Shown here: in pieces, positions 18,034-27,500 of the stretch
Layout: every line of letters begins with the position of its first letter
Position numbering within the stretch: position 1 is the first letter of the stretch
Source of the DNA: Luteipulveratus flavus
GTDB lineage: Bacteria; Actinomycetota; Actinomycetes; Actinomycetales; Dermatophilaceae
DNA: 64,000 nucleotides
NCBI RefSeq assembly: GCF_029439465.1
Contig: NZ_JAROAV010000028.1
Location: 248,001 to 312,000, forward strand
Direction: 5' to 3'
Made by a program: the position numbers and the translations under genes
The notes under the pieces: model-generated
Told to the model about the DNA's origin: nothing
What the model saw: only the letters and a program-made list of their open reading frames with translations
Database searches by the model: none

Positions 18034-18260
18034 GACGCGTCCTCCGCGGCGAGCGACGCACCGGCGCGCAGGCCGGCCGGTTGCAGCGTCGTCCAGACCG
18101 ACTCGACGTACGTGCCGGCGTCGTCCCTGCTCAGGCTCTCCCGGTCGACCCGCCAGCCCGACGGGACTGCCGCGAACTCGGGCCAGAGGCTGTACTGCCC
18201 CTCGTCGTTGACGAGCACATGGAACGTGCCGTCCGGGTCGTCGAACGGATTGTTCGTCAT
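18030..18260 (-). CDS. MbtH family protein (NRPS adenylation chaperone)
   Basis: MbtH-like proteins bind adenylation domains and are often needed for their solubility and activity. The 76-residue protein opens with NPFDDPDGTFHVLVNDEGQ and has the invariant SLWPEFAAVPSGW core. The ATG at 18258-18260 fits the family N-terminus and lies about 29 bases downstream of the transcription start predicted from the upstream -10. It is the first gene of an operon with the ABC ATPase and PPTase. Confidence 0.96.
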   Translation of the reverse strand: MTNNPFDDPDGTFHVLVNDEGQYSLWPEFAAVPSGWRVDRESLSRDDAGTYVESVWTTLQPAGLRAGASLAAEDAS

Positions 18261-18294
18261 GCGAATCTGCCTCTCTCGTATGGCTTCCGGACAC

Positions 18295-18337
18295 ACCTTG
18301 CCGCCGGTGACTGACTCACACCTGACGGCTCACTGAC
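18295..18337 (-). promoter_or_regulatory. SARP box plus -10 for the mbtH operon
   Basis: Read on the minus strand, three heptamers GTCAGTG, GTCAGGT and GTCAGTC sit at 18331-18337, 18320-18326 and 18309-18315, exactly 11 bp apart. Exactly 8 bp after the last one comes the hexamer CAAGGT (18295-18300), a plausible -10. This is the geometry known for SARP targets, where the direct repeats replace a -35 element. Confidence 0.8.
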
Positions 18338-18339
18338 GC

Positions 18340-18376
18340 GCACGAGGCCCGGAGCTCGGTGCTCCGGGCCTCGTGC
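18340..18376 (-). terminator. strong stem-loop after the MMPL gene
   Basis: A perfect 16-bp inverted repeat, GCACGAGGCCCGGAGC at 18340-18355 and its complement at 18361-18376, encloses the loop TCGGT. It starts 8 bases beyond the MMPL stop codon in the direction of transcription and ends just before the SARP box of the mbtH operon. There is no U-tract, as is usual for GC-rich actinobacterial terminators. Confidence 0.75.
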
Positions 18377-18384
18377 GGTGGATG

Positions 18385-20613
18385 TCAGACCGTCTCGACC
18401 AGCTCGTCGGCGGCTCGTCGAGAACGCGCGCTCTGCACGGTGCGCGCCGGACGCGCGGGCCACCACAGGAAGCGGCGGCACAGCAGCATCAGTGCGGGCA
18501 GGGCGATCACCCGGATCAGGGTGGCGTCGATGAGGATGCCGACGGCCAGCCCGACCCCGATCTGCTTCAGCTCCACGAAGCTGAGGGCTCCGAAGATGGA
18601 GAAGACCGCGATCATGACGACGGCCGCACTGGTGACGACCCCGGCCGTACGGACGATGCCGTCCTCGATCGCGGCGCGCGTGTCCATGCCGAGCACGGTG
18701 TTCTCGCGGATCCGGCTGACCACGAACACGTGGTAGTCGAGGGAGAGTCCCGACAGCACGACGAACAGCAGCATCGGCACCCAGGAGACGACGTGCCCTG
18801 TGCTGGTGAAGCCGAGCAGCCCCTCGGCCCAGGTGCCTTGGAAGACCAGCGTCAGGACCCCGAACGCCGCCAGCACCGACAGCCCGTTGAGCGCGACCGT
18901 CATGACCGCCACGGCCACCGAGCGGTAGGCCGCCAGCATGACGACGAGGACGACGGCCAGCACCGCGGCGAGGACGAACGGGAGGCGGGTGTCGAGGCGC
19001 TGGGTGTAGTCCATGTTGGCCGCCGCGTCGCCGCCGACCGCGACGTCCGCGCCCGGGACGGAACCGAGCGTCCGCGGGACCAGCTGCTCGCGCAGGGTCG
19101 TGACCGCGGTCCGGGACTCGCTGCTCGTCACGGGGTGCGGGACGTTGACGTCCAGGACGTACGTGCGCGCGTCCCTCGACCTCCACGGCTGGTCGACCGC
19201 GCCGAACAGGTCGGGCCGCTGCGCCGCCTGCGTCCGCAGCGCGGCGACCTGCTGCTGTACCGCAGGCTCCGAGCCGGCGGGCACCCGTACGACGACCGTG
19301 TCGACGCCGGACCGGTCCGGGAACGCGGCGAGCAGCCGGTCGTACGACTGCATCGTGGTCAGCGTCCGCGGGTAGTCCTCGATCTGGGTGGACTTCAGGG
19401 ACATCTGCGTCATCGGCAGGGCCAGCGCGCCGAGCACGGCGATGCACAGCAGGAGGGCGGCCTTGGGGTGGCGCAGCACCGGTCGCACGATCGCCGCCAT
19501 CAGACGCGGGCGGTCACCGTTCGTGCCGTTGCTGAGGCGCCACAGGACGGGCAGGCGGGGCCGGTCGACGAACCGCCCGAAGGCCGACAGCATCGCCGGC
19601 AGCACGGTGACCGAGGAGACCAGGGCGACGAGGACCACGATGATTGCGCCGGTGGCCATCGCGCTGGAGAACGCGTCGCCGGCGATGAACAGGCCCGCCA
19701 TCGACAGGGCGACGGCCAGGCCGGAGACGACCACCGAGTGACCGGCCGTGGCGGCGGCGACGTGCACGGCCGAGACGTTGTCGCGCCCGGCGTGCCGCTC
19801 CTCGCGGTAACGGCGCAGGTAGAACAGGGAGTAGTCGACGCCGACGGCCATGCCGACCAGGACGAGCAGGTGCATGGTGGTGCCGGGGTCCGGCACGACC
19901 TGCGAGGCGAGGGTCCACAGGCCCAGGCCCGCGGCGACCGAGGAGATGGCGAGCACCAGCGGGATGCCGGCCATCACGATGGCGCCGAAGACGATGAGCA
20001 GGATGGCGAGCGTGATGGGCAGGCTCAGCGTCGTCGCCTTGCCGAGGTCCTTGTCCAGCCACTGCTGGAAGTCGCTGCCGATCGACGCCGGGCCGACCTC
20101 CTCCACCCGGATGCCGGGGTGCGCGGCCTGGACGCCGTCCACCACCCGCTCCAGCGGGCCGACGCGGTCCTGGGCGGTGTCGGGATCGCCCTTCATGGTC
20201 ACCCGCACGAGCAGCGCGTCACCGCCCTTGCCCCGCAGCGGCGGGCTGACGTCGGCGACGGCGGCGAGGGTGCGCAGGCTGCTGCGTACCTGCGCGGCCG
20301 CGGTCTGCGCCTCCCCTGCCTTACCGGGAGCGGTGATGAGGACGTTCTCGACCACGGGGTCGACATAGCCGGCGTCGTCGGCGAGCTTCATCGCGTGGGC
20401 GGACTCACCGACGCTGAGCTCCTGCTCCGTGGCCTGGCGCGGACCCTGGATCGCCGCCAGCCCGGTCGCCAGGACGATCAGCAGCAGCCACAGGCCGACC
20501 GCCTTGCCGCGGTGCGTCGCGCTCCAGAGGGCGATGCGGTGGGTCAGGCCCGTAGCCGGATCCGGTTGTGCGTCAATGCCATTGGTGCTGGATCGTCGCT
20601 TGCGCAAGCTCAT
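18385..20613 (-). CDS. MMPL/RND-family transporter
   Basis: This is a 742-residue membrane protein of the MMPL family, with two repeats each made of one membrane helix, a large extracytoplasmic domain and a block of five further helices. The conserved GMAVGVDYSLFYLRRYREE segment and the matching second-half LLFVVLSGLSLDYHVFVVSRIREN are the core sequence marks. In actinobacterial biosynthetic clusters such proteins commonly export the product. It ends at a strong hairpin and starts 126 bases after the ABC permease stop. A pair of GTCAC-containing elements 33 bp apart lies upstream but does not form a proper SARP array. Confidence 0.9.
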   Translation of the reverse strand: MSLRKRRSSTNGIDAQPDPATGLTHRIALWSATHRGKAVGLWLLLIVLATGLAAIQGPRQATEQELSVGESAHAMKLADDAGYVDPVVENVLITAPGKAGEAQTAAAQVRSSLRTLAAVADVSPPLRGKGGDALLVRVTMKGDPDTAQDRVGPLERVVDGVQAAHPGIRVEEVGPASIGSDFQQWLDKDLGKATTLSLPITLAILLIVFGAIVMAGIPLVLAISSVAAGLGLWTLASQVVPDPGTTMHLLVLVGMAVGVDYSLFYLRRYREERHAGRDNVSAVHVAAATAGHSVVVSGLAVALSMAGLFIAGDAFSSAMATGAIIVVLVALVSSVTVLPAMLSAFGRFVDRPRLPVLWRLSNGTNGDRPRLMAAIVRPVLRHPKAALLLCIAVLGALALPMTQMSLKSTQIEDYPRTLTTMQSYDRLLAAFPDRSGVDTVVVRVPAGSEPAVQQQVAALRTQAAQRPDLFGAVDQPWRSRDARTYVLDVNVPHPVTSSESRTAVTTLREQLVPRTLGSVPGADVAVGGDAAANMDYTQRLDTRLPFVLAAVLAVVLVVMLAAYRSVAVAVMTVALNGLSVLAAFGVLTLVFQGTWAEGLLGFTSTGHVVSWVPMLLFVVLSGLSLDYHVFVVSRIRENTVLGMDTRAAIEDGIVRTAGVVTSAAVVMIAVFSIFGALSFVELKQIGVGLAVGILIDATLIRVIALPALMLLCRRFLWWPARPARTVQSARSRRAADELVETV

Positions 20614-20739
20614 GATGATGCTTCCCTTGTCGATGGGGCCGAGTGACCGAACGAGACCTCCGGCCGTTCATGGTCGTGACCAGACTCGCGATCGGCGGCG
20701 CCGAAGTCAGTGGTGCGTGCACCCCTCCTGAGGCGGGTG

Positions 20740-21582
20740 CTACGCCCGGTTGGTGAAGGTGCGCAGGGCGTACGCAGCGCTGCCGATCAGGACGGCGCCG
20801 AGCACCACCGCGGCGACCACGCCGGGGTGGGCCGCGGGGTACGAGCCGCCCGTCGGAGCGTCCGTGCCCCAGGCGTCCCGGATGAGCCTGGAGCCGGTGC
20901 TGACGGGGTTCCACTCGGCGACGGCGCGCACCCATCCGGGCATCGCGGTCGGCGGGAGCACGGCCGTGGACAAGAAGGTGAGCACGACCAGGAGCAGTGC
21001 GCCGATCGAGTCGATCGACTCGGCGTGCTTGACCGCCATCCCGAGCGCGATGCCGACCCAGATCATCGCGTAGGCGAAGACCAGGGCGAGGCCGACACCG
21101 CTCAGCACGCCGGCGGCACCGCCGGACGGACGCCAGCCCAGAACCAGCCCGATGCCGCCCAGCACGAGGAGCGCCACCGCGGCCAGGACCAGGTCGGCCA
21201 GGCTGTGCGCGATCAGGACGGACCGCCGGCTGATCGGCATCGACCGGAAGCGTTCCATCAGCCCGCGCTGGACGTCGCCGGAGACACTGATCGCGGTCGG
21301 CCCCACGCTCGCGAGACCGACCTGCAGAGCGACGCCCGGCATCAGGTAGTCGACATAGTCCGTGGTGCCCACAGGGAGTCGGATGGCGTCCTTGAACAGG
21401 TAGCCGACGGCCAGCAGCAGGACCAGCGGGTTCAGGATCACTCCGATCAGCCGACCCGGCGCGGCGCGCATGTGCCGCATCCGCCGGATCACCAGGTCGG
21501 CCGTCTCCTCCACGGCGCGCAACGGGCTCCCGGGGAGCCGGTCGGTGGTGAGGGCCTGCTTGGTCACGACCTCGGTCGTCAT
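20740..21582 (-). CDS. ABC-2 type permease (DrrB-like)
   Basis: This 280-residue permease has six predicted membrane segments and belongs to the DrrB/ABC-2 group: ILNPLVLLLAVGYLF is the first helix, followed by DYVDYLMPGV, the coupling segment GDVQRGLMERFRSMPISR, and FLSTAVLPPTAMPGW late in the protein. Its ATG (21580-21582) overlaps the NRPS-2 stop (ATGA), so it is translated with the NRPS operon. The partner ATPase is most likely the DrrA-like protein at 17059-18033. Together they would export the peptide. The open frame extends upstream inside the NRPS gene but that part is a shadow. Confidence 0.88.
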   Translation of the reverse strand: MTTEVVTKQALTTDRLPGSPLRAVEETADLVIRRMRHMRAAPGRLIGVILNPLVLLLAVGYLFKDAIRLPVGTTDYVDYLMPGVALQVGLASVGPTAISVSGDVQRGLMERFRSMPISRRSVLIAHSLADLVLAAVALLVLGGIGLVLGWRPSGGAAGVLSGVGLALVFAYAMIWVGIALGMAVKHAESIDSIGALLLVVLTFLSTAVLPPTAMPGWVRAVAEWNPVSTGSRLIRDAWGTDAPTGGSYPAAHPGVVAAVVLGAVLIGSAAYALRTFTNRA

Positions 21583-24500
21583 CGTGTCTCCTTCGGCTGC
21601 ACCTCGGCCGAGCCGGTCAAGCGGTCTCGGAGGTGGGCCGTGATCTGTTGTGCAGCAATGGGATTCATCATTCCGTCGTGATCGGCATCGACGGGTACGG
21701 CAGTGAGCTCGCCGGCGACGTACGGTCGCCACGAGTCCAGGCGTGCGGTCAGGACGGCGTGCGGGTCGTCGCCGGTGCCGCGCATCGCGCCGTACAGGAC
21801 GGCGTCTCCGCGGTGCGCGCGCGGTCGGTGCCGGCCGGCGAGCAGGGTGTGCTGACGGGCGAGGGCGAGCACCCGTCGTACCTGGACCGTCCCGACACCG
21901 GCGAGCGGACCACCGGTACGGCGCAGCACGTCCACCACACCGGCGACCGTGAGCGGGCCCTGCTGTGCGTCGCGCTCGCCGACGTACGCCAGCACCTCCT
22001 GGAGCAGGTGCTGCTCGTCCGGTGCGTCGAGGCGGGTCACCGGGAAGCTGTCCAGGATCGCCAGCTGCCCGACCTCGCGGCCCCGCTCGGTCAGCTGAAC
22101 GGCCATCTCGTGCACGAGCAGACCGCCGTACGACCACCCGAGCAGGTGCACGGGTCCGGTCGGCGCACGCCGCACCACCTCGTCGACGTAGTGGCTCGCC
22201 GCGTCCGCGACGGACAGCGGCAGCGGAGCGTCCGGGTCCAGCGACGGTGACTGCAGCGCGACCACCGGCTGGGCCCGGTCGAGATGAGGCAGGAGCGCGA
22301 GGTACGCCAGCGACATCCCGATCCCGCCGTGCACGCAGAAGAGTGGCGGGCGCTCGTCGGAGTCGCGCAGCACCAGCACCGGCTCGAAGGCGTCGCGACC
22401 GGGGACCTCGCCCCCGGCCGTGGAGACGGCGTCCCCGGTCGACGCGAGCGCGGCGATGCGCTCGGGCGTCCGCGCCTCGATGACGTCGTCGATCTCGACC
22501 TCGACGCCCAGGTCCTCCAGTCGTGCCACCAGCTCGACCGACCGGATGCTGTTGCCGCCCACCTCGAAGAAGTCGCTCGCCGCGGTCACCGGCCGACCGA
22601 GCACGTGCTCGAACGCGGCGCGCACCACCTCGACCACCGGGTCCTGGGACGGGCGATCGTCCGCGCCGCTCTCGCCGGTCGGCGCCGGCAGGGCGGCGTG
22701 GTCGATCTTGCCGTTGACCGTCAGCGGGATGCGGTCGACCGCCGTGATGCTGGTCGGGACCTGGTGCGGTGGCAGCGTCTCCGCGAGCCGCGTCCGCAGC
22801 GCTCGCAGGTCCACGGCCCGGTCGGCGACGACGTGCGCGACGAGCTCACGCGAACCTCCCGGTGCGCTCCAGACGTGGACGACCGCCTGCCGGACCGCGT
22901 CCTCGGCGAGCAGCGCGGACTCCGTCTCCGCGGGTTCGACGCGGTGGCCGTTGACCTTGACCTGCCGGTCCGCCCGGCCGAGGTACTCCAGCTGGCCGTC
23001 GGCGCCGACGCGGACCAGGTCGCCGGTGCGGTACATCCGCTCCCCCGGCCGACCGTACGGGCAGGCGACGAACCGTTCCGCGGTCAGCGCGGCGCGGCCG
23101 AGGTAGCCGTCGGCGAGTCCCTGCCCGGCGAGGTAGAGCTCGCCCTCGGAGCCGTCGGGCACGGGCTGCAGCCGGCTGTCGAGCACGTGCAGGTCCCGGC
23201 CCGGGAAGGCATGTCCGATCGGGACGCTGCCCGGTGTCATCGGTGCGCTGATGGACGCGCACACCGTGGACTCGGTCGGCCCGTACCCGTTGCGCAGCAA
23301 CAGCTTTCGGCTGTACGTGTTGACGGTCTCGACGGGAAGGGCCTCGCCGGCGGACAGGATGTCCAGGCCGTCCGGCAGCTCGGCGTCCGGCGGGATCGAA
23401 CCGATCACGACCGGTGGGAGGACGGCCGAGCGGACGTCGTACCGGCGGAGCAGGTCGGCCAGCGGTGCTCCGGCCCGCTCACGGTCGCCGGCGATCACCG
23501 CCGTACCGCCCTGGAAGAGGGACAGACCGATCTCCCAGAACGACGCGTCGAAGCTGAGCGACGCCGTCTGCAGCACCCGCCACCCGTCGCGCGGCCGGAC
23601 GAGAGTGGCCTGCGCCCTGACGAACTGGTGGGCGCTGCGCTGGCTGATGACCACGCCCTTGGGCCGGCCGGTCGATCCGGAGGTGAAGATGACGTACGCG
23701 GGGTCGGCGGGCCGGGCGGGTCGGGCCGGCTCCTCCGGCGCGAGCGGCGACGTCGGGTGGGCCGCGATCCGCGCAGCCGTTCCGAGGTCGTCGAGAACGA
23801 CGACATCGGCCAGTCCGGCGGACTCCGCCAGGTCGCGGCCGGCTGCGGTCGTGAGCGTCACCCGGGGCGCGGCGTCCTGCGCCATCATTGCGATCCGCTC
23901 GTGCGGGTAGGCCGGGTCCATCGGCAGGTAGGCCGCACCGGCGGTCATCACGCCGAGGATCGCGGCGAGCGCCTCGGCCGAGCGCGCCATCAGGACGCCG
24001 ACGACGTCGCCGGGTCCGACGTCGCGGGCTGCGAGCTCGCGCGCGACCCGGCGCGCCCGGCCCGCGAGGTCCTCGTACGTCCAGGTGGCGGGCCCGTCCG
24101 GGCCGTCCCACTGGAGCGCCGGACGGTCGCCGTGCCGCCGCACGACGGTCTCGAACCGCTCGCTGAGCGTCCCCTCCGCCGGGGCGAGCGGCACCAGCGG
24201 CGCGTCCGGGCGGTGCAGACCGGCGAGCAGGACGGTCCGGAACCGCTCCAGGACCCGGTTGGCCGTCGTCGTGTCGAACAGGTCGGTCGCGAGGTCGAGG
24301 CCGCCGTCCACGCCGGCCGGTACGGTGCCGTCCCACTGCTCGGTGAGCTCGAGGGCGAGATCGACCTTGGCCGCGACCTCCGGCGTCCCCGCCTCGCCGA
24401 CGGTCAGACCGTCGAGGTCGAGCGCGGCCGCCGGGGTGTTCTGCAGGATGAGCATGACCTGGAACAGCGGGTTGCGAGAGGTGTCGCGCGGGACGGCGAG

Positions 24501-27500
24501 GGCGTCGACCACGGCGTCGAACGGCACGTCCTGGTGCTCCTGCGCGGCAAGGACCGTGTGCCTCGAGCGCTGCGCCAGCTCGACCAGGCTCGGCGACCCC
24601 GAGCAGTCCAGCCGGAGCACGACGGTGTTGACGAACAGCCCGACGAGGTCGTGCAGCCGGTCGTCGTCACGCCCGGCGACCGCCGTACCGATCGGGACGT
24701 CCGTCCCGGCTCCGAGATCGGTCAGGGTGGCGGCGAGCGCGGCGTGCAGCACCATGAACGGCGTGACCCCGTGGCGCCGGGCCAGGTCCAGCAGGTCGCG
24801 GTGGACCTCGGCGTCCAGCCGGAACGGGATGCGCCGCCCCTGACCGGTGGGACGTGCGGGCCGCGGCCGGTCCGCCGGGAGGGTCAGCGTGTCGGGCGCC
24901 CCGGCGAGCTGGCCGCGCCAGTACTCGAGCTGCTGGTACGCGCGGCTCTCCGGGTCGCTCGCGTCGCCCAGCCGCCGGGCGTACCAGTCGACGTAGTCGA
25001 GGTAGCGGACCGGCACCGGCGGACGCTGCGGGGACCGTCCGGCGCGGCGGTCGGCGTACGCGCTGGACAGGTCGGCACACAGCGGTCCGAGGGACCAGCC
25101 GTCGACGGCGATGTGGTGCACGACGAGCGACAGCACGTGCTCGGCGGCTCCCACGCGCAGGACCGTCGCCCGGACGGGGAGCTGGGTCATCAGGTCGAAC
25201 GGCGCCGCCGCTGCCTCGGCGAGCCGGCGCTGCACGTCCTCGGGCGGGCAGTCGAGCACGCTCACGCCGAACGCGGTCGTCGGACGCACGTGCTGCACCG
25301 GGCGCCCGCCCTGCAGCGGGAACGTCGTGCGCAGCGGTTCGTGCCGGTCGACCACGTCGGTCAGCGCCTGCTCCAGCGCCGGCAGGTCGAGGTCGCCCTG
25401 CAGCCGGACGGCGACGGCGACGTTGTACGCCGACCGGCCCGCCCGCACCCGGCTCATCAGCCACATGCGCTGCTGGGCCGCGGTCAGCTCGCCGTCCTGC
25501 GCAGCGGGTTCGCGGCGCTCGGGGCGGTCGCCGACCGGGCCTGCGTCCTGCAGCCGCTGGGCGAGGGCGGCGACGGACGGGGCCTCGAACAGCGTTCGCG
25601 GCGGCACGTCGACGCCGGTGATCGTCCGCAGCCGGCTCACGACCCTCGCCGCGAGCAGCGAGTGGCCGCCCCGGGCGAAGAAGTCGTCGTGCACGCCGAC
25701 CTGCTCCACCTCCAGGATCTCGGCGAAGACCTCGGCGAGGACGGACTCGGTCGGCGTACGCGGCGCCACCCCGGAGGCGGCCGCGACGACCGTCGGAGAG
25801 GGGAGGGCGTTCCGGTCGATCTTGCCGCTGGTCGTCAGTGGCATCCGGTCCAGCGTGACCACCTGGGACGGCACGAGCGCGGACGGGAGGGATGCGCGCG
25901 CGTGCTCGTGGATGTCGGCGGAGGCCGCCGCGGGCGCGACGACGTAGGCGACGAGCAGCGGCTCGGTGCCGGCCGGGTGGTGCAGCACGACGACCGCGTC
26001 GTCCACCGCGTCGCTCCGGCACAGGACCGCCTCGATCTCCGCCGGCTCGATGCGGTGGCCCCGCAGCTTGACCTGGTGGTCGGTGCGGCCGAGGCAGCGC
26101 AGCCGCCCGTCGGCCGTCCACACCGCCAGGTCGCCGGTGCGGTACATCCGCGACCCGGGTGCGCCCCACGGGTCGGCGACGAACCGGGACGCCGTGAGGG
26201 CCGGTCGGTTCCGGTACCCACGGGCGACCGACGGGCCCCCGATGTAGAGCTCTCCCGCGACGCCGACCGGAACCGGGCGCAGCGCGGCGTCCAGCACCCG
26301 GCAGTCGTTGCCGGCGATCGGCCTGCCGATGTCCGGGCCCTCGCCGCAGGGCTCGCCGACACGTCCGCCCGTCGACCAGATCGTCGTCTCGGTCGGCCCG
26401 TACAGGTTGTGCAGCAGCGCACCGCGGCGCACCATCTCGTCGGCGAGATCCGCGGGCAGCGCCTCGCCGCCGCTCACGGCCGTCAGCCCGCGCAGCGCGT
26501 CCGGGTGCTGCCGGCACAGCTCGCGCCAGTGCACCGGGGTGGCCTGCATGACCGTCGTACCGGACGACCGCAGCAGCGCGACCAGCCGGTCGACGTCGCG
26601 GACGGTCTCCTCGTCCGCCAGGACGATGCTCGCGCCCGCGAGCAGCGGTGCGAGCACCTCGGTGTGGGCGATGTCGAAGCCGAACGTCGTCACCGCGAGC
26701 ATGCGGTCGGCAGCGGTGAGACCGCCGACGGCCGCCGGGTACGCGCGCAGGGTGTTGGCGAGGTTCGCGTGCCCCACGACGACGCCCTTGGGCCGCCCCG
26801 TCGTCCCCGAGGTGAAGATGACGTACGCCGGGTGGCCGCCCCGCAAAGGCTCGGTGCGGTCCCGGTCGCTCACCGGGTCGCTCGTCGGCGCATCGGCGTC
26901 GAGCATCTCGTCGCAGAGCTCATCGAGCGCGAGGCGGTCGACCCCGACGGCGTGGTCGGTGAGGGCCGCCAGGCGCTCGGACGTCCCCACCAGCAGCGAG
27001 GGCGCAGCGTCGTCGAGGATGACGGCCAGGCGCGCGGGAGGCAGGAAGGGGTCGAAGAACACGTACGCCGCGCCGCTGGAGAGGACGCCGAGCATCGCGA
27101 CGACCGCCTCACCCGTCCGCGGCACCGCCAGGCCGACCAGCGACTCCGGCCCGATGCCTCGACGGACGAGCGCCCGCGCCAGCCGCTGCGACTGCGCGGC
27201 CAGCTCGACTCCGGACCAGGACCGGTGCTCACCGACCAGGACGGAGTCCGACCTCGCGGCGATGGCGGCGACGAGGTCGTCGCCCGGCAGGCCCTCGTAC
27301 GCCTCCGGCCCCCGGCCGAGCGCGATCAGGCCGCTCCGCTCGTCCGGCGTGGCCACCGGGAGCGCCGCCACGGGCGAGGCCGGGTCGCACTCGGCCACGA
27401 CGGCCAGCAGCGACCGGAACCGCTCCAGCAGCGAGGACGCGCTGTGGCCGGCGCGCAACCGGGCGCGGACCTGCAGCACCAGCTCCAGCTCGTGGTCGAC

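Noticed and set aside
20641-20680. Possible fourth SARP array upstream of the MMPL gene
   Set aside because: Only two GTCAC elements exist, 33 bp apart, with the positions at 11 and 22 bp not matching and no -10 at the right distance.
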